Under the pieces are notes generated by a model that was given only the letters and a program-made list of their open reading frames with translations, was not told the DNA's origin and made no database searches. A stretch of DNA of 64,000 nt from Algoriphagus ratkowskyi (GTDB lineage: Bacteria; Bacteroidota; Bacteroidia; Cytophagales; Cyclobacteriaceae), in NCBI RefSeq assembly GCF_002150505.1, contig NZ_MSSV01000008.1, positions 1 to 64,000 of the forward strand. Direction: 5' to 3'. A program made the position numbers and the translations under genes. This document shows positions 62,145-64,000 of the stretch, piece after piece (position 1 is the first letter of the stretch; each line of letters starts with the position of its first letter).

Positions 62145-64000
62145 TTAATTTAAGAACTCGTCAAAAGTCAAGCTGACAAAGTACATAGTTCCAACAGTTG
62201 GATTACCCCAAGCTTGCGTGTATCCTTTACTAAATAGGTTAGATCCACCAACTTTAAGAATAGACTTGATGCTCTTTATTTTGTAACTCACTTGCGCATC
62301 AAAACTTCCATATGCAGGAATTACAGCTAATTGCTGACTAGACACTGCTGGATTTACAAAAGAGGATTGCCAAGCAAATTCTCCTTGCCATCTATAGGCC
62401 ACTGCAAATCCAAGGTTGTCAATTACTTCTCTGTTTGCAAAGTTCAATACATAACGATACTCAGGAGTATTGAAGCTAGGCTGGAAACCAGTCTCAGCTA
62501 ATTCATCTAAGTTGGATAGGGTATTGAAGGAAACATTACCTCCTACAGTATATCCCCTGGGAAGTTTGTAATCCATACTTGCTGCCCATCCCCAAGATTT
62601 GATGATTTCTGTTCTATTCACAGGCATTGAGTATACATTTCTACCTCCTGGACCTACTCCGATTAAGTTTAGACCTGTGATCGCATTAGGACCTGCAAGT
62701 CCTGCTTCTGAAGCATCTTGTACAAGTACTTGACTACCGTTGAAATTCTCGAATCTATTAAAGTAAGCGTAGGCATCTACCAATAATCGGGTGCCCCAGA
62801 TACCTTTGTATCCTACCTCAAAAGATTTTACTCTTTCAGGTTTGAATTCTTTGATCTCGTATGGTTGCAATTTATCTACATTGGCTCCAGCAGCATTAAC
62901 TGGAACAAGTTGTGCAGCAATTCCAGGTACAAGTGAAGGAACAAGGGCCGCAATAGCTGCAGGAGCTTCACTTGCCGGAATTAAGCCTGCTTGAACTTGC
63001 TGTATTACCGTCTGAGTTGCTTGAGTTATAGCGATTTGAGTAGCCTGCTGAATACTCTGCTGGTACACAGGTGAGCCAGGTTTTGTATCCACTGAAACTG
63101 CAGCACCATAACTAGTTACATTCGCCAAAGTATAGCCGGAATTTGTATTCAAATTGTATTGATTTGCAAGGAAAGGTAATCCTCCGATCAGACGAGCTTG
63201 AGGGGTATTAAGATTAATGTATTGATCTTGGTTGGTTGGAATTCTAAACCCAGTCTGGTAGGAAGCTCTAAAATTGTGATTTCCTTGTGTGAAAACGCCA
63301 GATACCCTTGGAGACCACTGCCCTTCAAAGTTTTCATTTTTATCGTAACGTGCAGATGCAGTCAGTTTAAATTTATCATTGAAAAGCTTCTTAGAACCTT
63401 GGATATATCCACCGTACTCATTGATATTAAATTCATCACCGTTTTCATCCATTGCAAATAAGGTCCCGTTGGAGTTCAAATCATAAATCCTATAATTAGC
63501 TCCTATTACGAACTCTGCAAATTCGATTTGCTCTGAAAAATTATAAGATCCTTCGAAGTGATACAAATTTGTTTTATCAACGAATTTCGCTCCAACTCCA
63601 CTTGCATTTCCTGGAATAGGTCTTGATGTCACGTCACTCAGTGAATTATTGAATTCTGTAGAACCCGGCATATATCTTCCCTGATCTGCAAAAGCTCTAG
63701 CTGCTTGGTGTGCTTGATCAGAAGGAAGTCCAGCTCCAGCAGCTTGTGCATAAGCCCCTACATATTCTGGAAACCATCTTGTACTAGCTTTCCATGCTTC
63801 ATTGATTCCTTGTGCTGCGGTTCCCACAGCGAATGCATCACCTGAACGTTCCTGAGTAGTGTATGCTCTTACATACCAATTGGAAGCTCTTAATTCAGCC
63901 TTGTATTGTCCCATAGTGAAGTCTTTAAGGGAATACCTGTCTGCTCCAGTATAAACTGTAGTGCCAAATCCGAGATTACCTTGAAGCACTGCCTCTATAT
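62145..64000 (-). CDS. TonB-dependent receptor, C-terminal part (runs off the window)
   Basis: The frame is open to the last base of the window, so this is the C-terminal 618 residues or so of a larger receptor; the signal peptide, CarboxypepD_reg and plug domains must lie beyond 64000. The visible part is a beta-barrel with many amphipathic strands, typical loops (EGSYNFSEQIEFAEFVIGAN, then FRASYQTGFRIPTNQDQY) and the TBDR-like end YFVSLTFDEFLN. A run of Ala/Gln/Ile (about residues 310-360 of the visible part) forms an unusual helical, low-complexity extracellular insertion. The ligand cannot be assigned and no SusD partner is in view. Confidence 0.9.
   Translation of the reverse strand, partial: IEAVLQGNLGFGTTVYTGADRYSLKDFTMGQYKAELRASNWYVRAYTTQERSGDAFAVGTAAQGINEAWKASTRWFPEYVGAYAQAAGAGLPSDQAHQAARAFADQGRYMPGSTEFNNSLSDVTSRPIPGNASGVGAKFVDKTNLYHFEGSYNFSEQIEFAEFVIGANYRIYDLNSNGTLFAMDENGDEFNINEYGGYIQGSKKLFNDKFKLTASARYDKNENFEGQWSPRVSGVFTQGNHNFRASYQTGFRIPTNQDQYINLNTPQARLIGGLPFLANQYNLNTNSGYTLANVTSYGAAVSVDTKPGSPVYQQSIQQATQIAITQATQTVIQQVQAGLIPASEAPAAIAALVPSLVPGIAAQLVPVNAAGANVDKLQPYEIKEFKPERVKSFEVGYKGIWGTRLLVDAYAYFNRFENFNGSQVLVQDASEAGLAGPNAITGLNLIGVGPGGRNVYSMPVNRTEIIKSWGWAASMDYKLPRGYTVGGNVSFNTLSNLDELAETGFQPSFNTPEYRYVLNFANREVIDNLGFAVAYRWQGEFAWQSSFVNPAVSSQQLAVIPAYGSFDAQVSYKIKSIKSILKVGGSNLFSKGYTQAWGNPTVGTMYFVSLTFDEFLN

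Noticed and set aside
63987-63989. Start codon of the receptor gene at 63989
   Set aside because: The codon is an internal GTG and the frame continues without a stop to the window end, so the gene is cut by the window.

Overview
The window looks like a chromosomal segment of an AT-rich Bacteroidota, probably order Cytophagales and close to Algoriphagus/Cyclobacteriaceae. The evidence is gene content: DUF5777, DUF4920 and DUF6134 proteins, a probable DUF6909 protein, a TonB-dependent receptor, SusC/CarboxypepD_reg-like proteins, a Rieske/YceI/DUF5777 trio and a SerB-SerA fusion. Ribosome-binding sites are weak and there is one good TTTG/TAnnTTTG promoter. This placement is an inference. There are no rRNA genes, CRISPR arrays, integrases or insertion sequences, so the segment is mostly core and lifestyle genes.

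Layout. 1-357: small dispersed intergenic repeats. 358-3897: smc on the minus strand. 4394-7133: a hypothetical protein, then a tight Rieske/YceI/DUF5777 operon. 7278-11281: a membrane glycosyltransferase, a WYL regulator, a HEPN/MNT toxin-antitoxin-like pair and a DUF3784 membrane protein. 11461-19337: a minus-strand block for exported peptide and amide breakdown (three amidohydrolase-fold proteins, an NlpC/P60 peptidase and a PSMA-like M28 peptidase). Two of the three amidohydrolases have lost their metal-binding histidines. 19658-25452: a compact five-gene operon (receiver-only response regulator, membrane HEAT protein, processive GT2 synthase, TPR/beta-barrel exporter, and a membrane-anchored protein of unknown family) that looks like a polysaccharide synthesis and export system. 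An LTA-synthase-like sulfatase-fold enzyme lies next to it.

27734-37480: housekeeping and scavenging genes. They include a methyltransferase, msrA, a large DUF6909-like protein, a GyrI-like protein, an SGNH hydrolase, and a minus-strand set of a CarboxypepD_reg protein, gamma-glutamyltransferase and an AbgB-like M20 hydrolase. 37680-45787: a DEAD-box helicase, a muramidase, a fused phosphoserine phosphatase/3-phosphoglycerate dehydrogenase, DUF4920, DUF983, a BCCT transporter and DoxX. 45834-51038: a perfect palindrome, a TetR regulator, an ABC half-transporter with a highly degenerate nucleotide-binding domain, a HlyD adaptor and a TolC channel.

51438-57771: a 1-Cys peroxiredoxin and an arsenosugar-biosynthesis-type cluster (CMD-like protein, ArsS-type radical SAM enzyme, two glycosyltransferases, a DUF6134 protein, a four-module VOC protein) with a converging GAPDH. 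Two identical tandem tRNA-Glu genes follow, then a large HEAT-repeat/cytochrome c lipoprotein. The window ends inside a TonB-dependent receptor.

The strongest candidates for under-described biology are the polysaccharide operon with its unknown last gene, the amidohydrolase trio with two apparent pseudoenzymes, the degenerate ABC exporter operon, and the extra genes in the arsenosugar cluster. No functions were tested; every assignment comes from reading sequence motifs.
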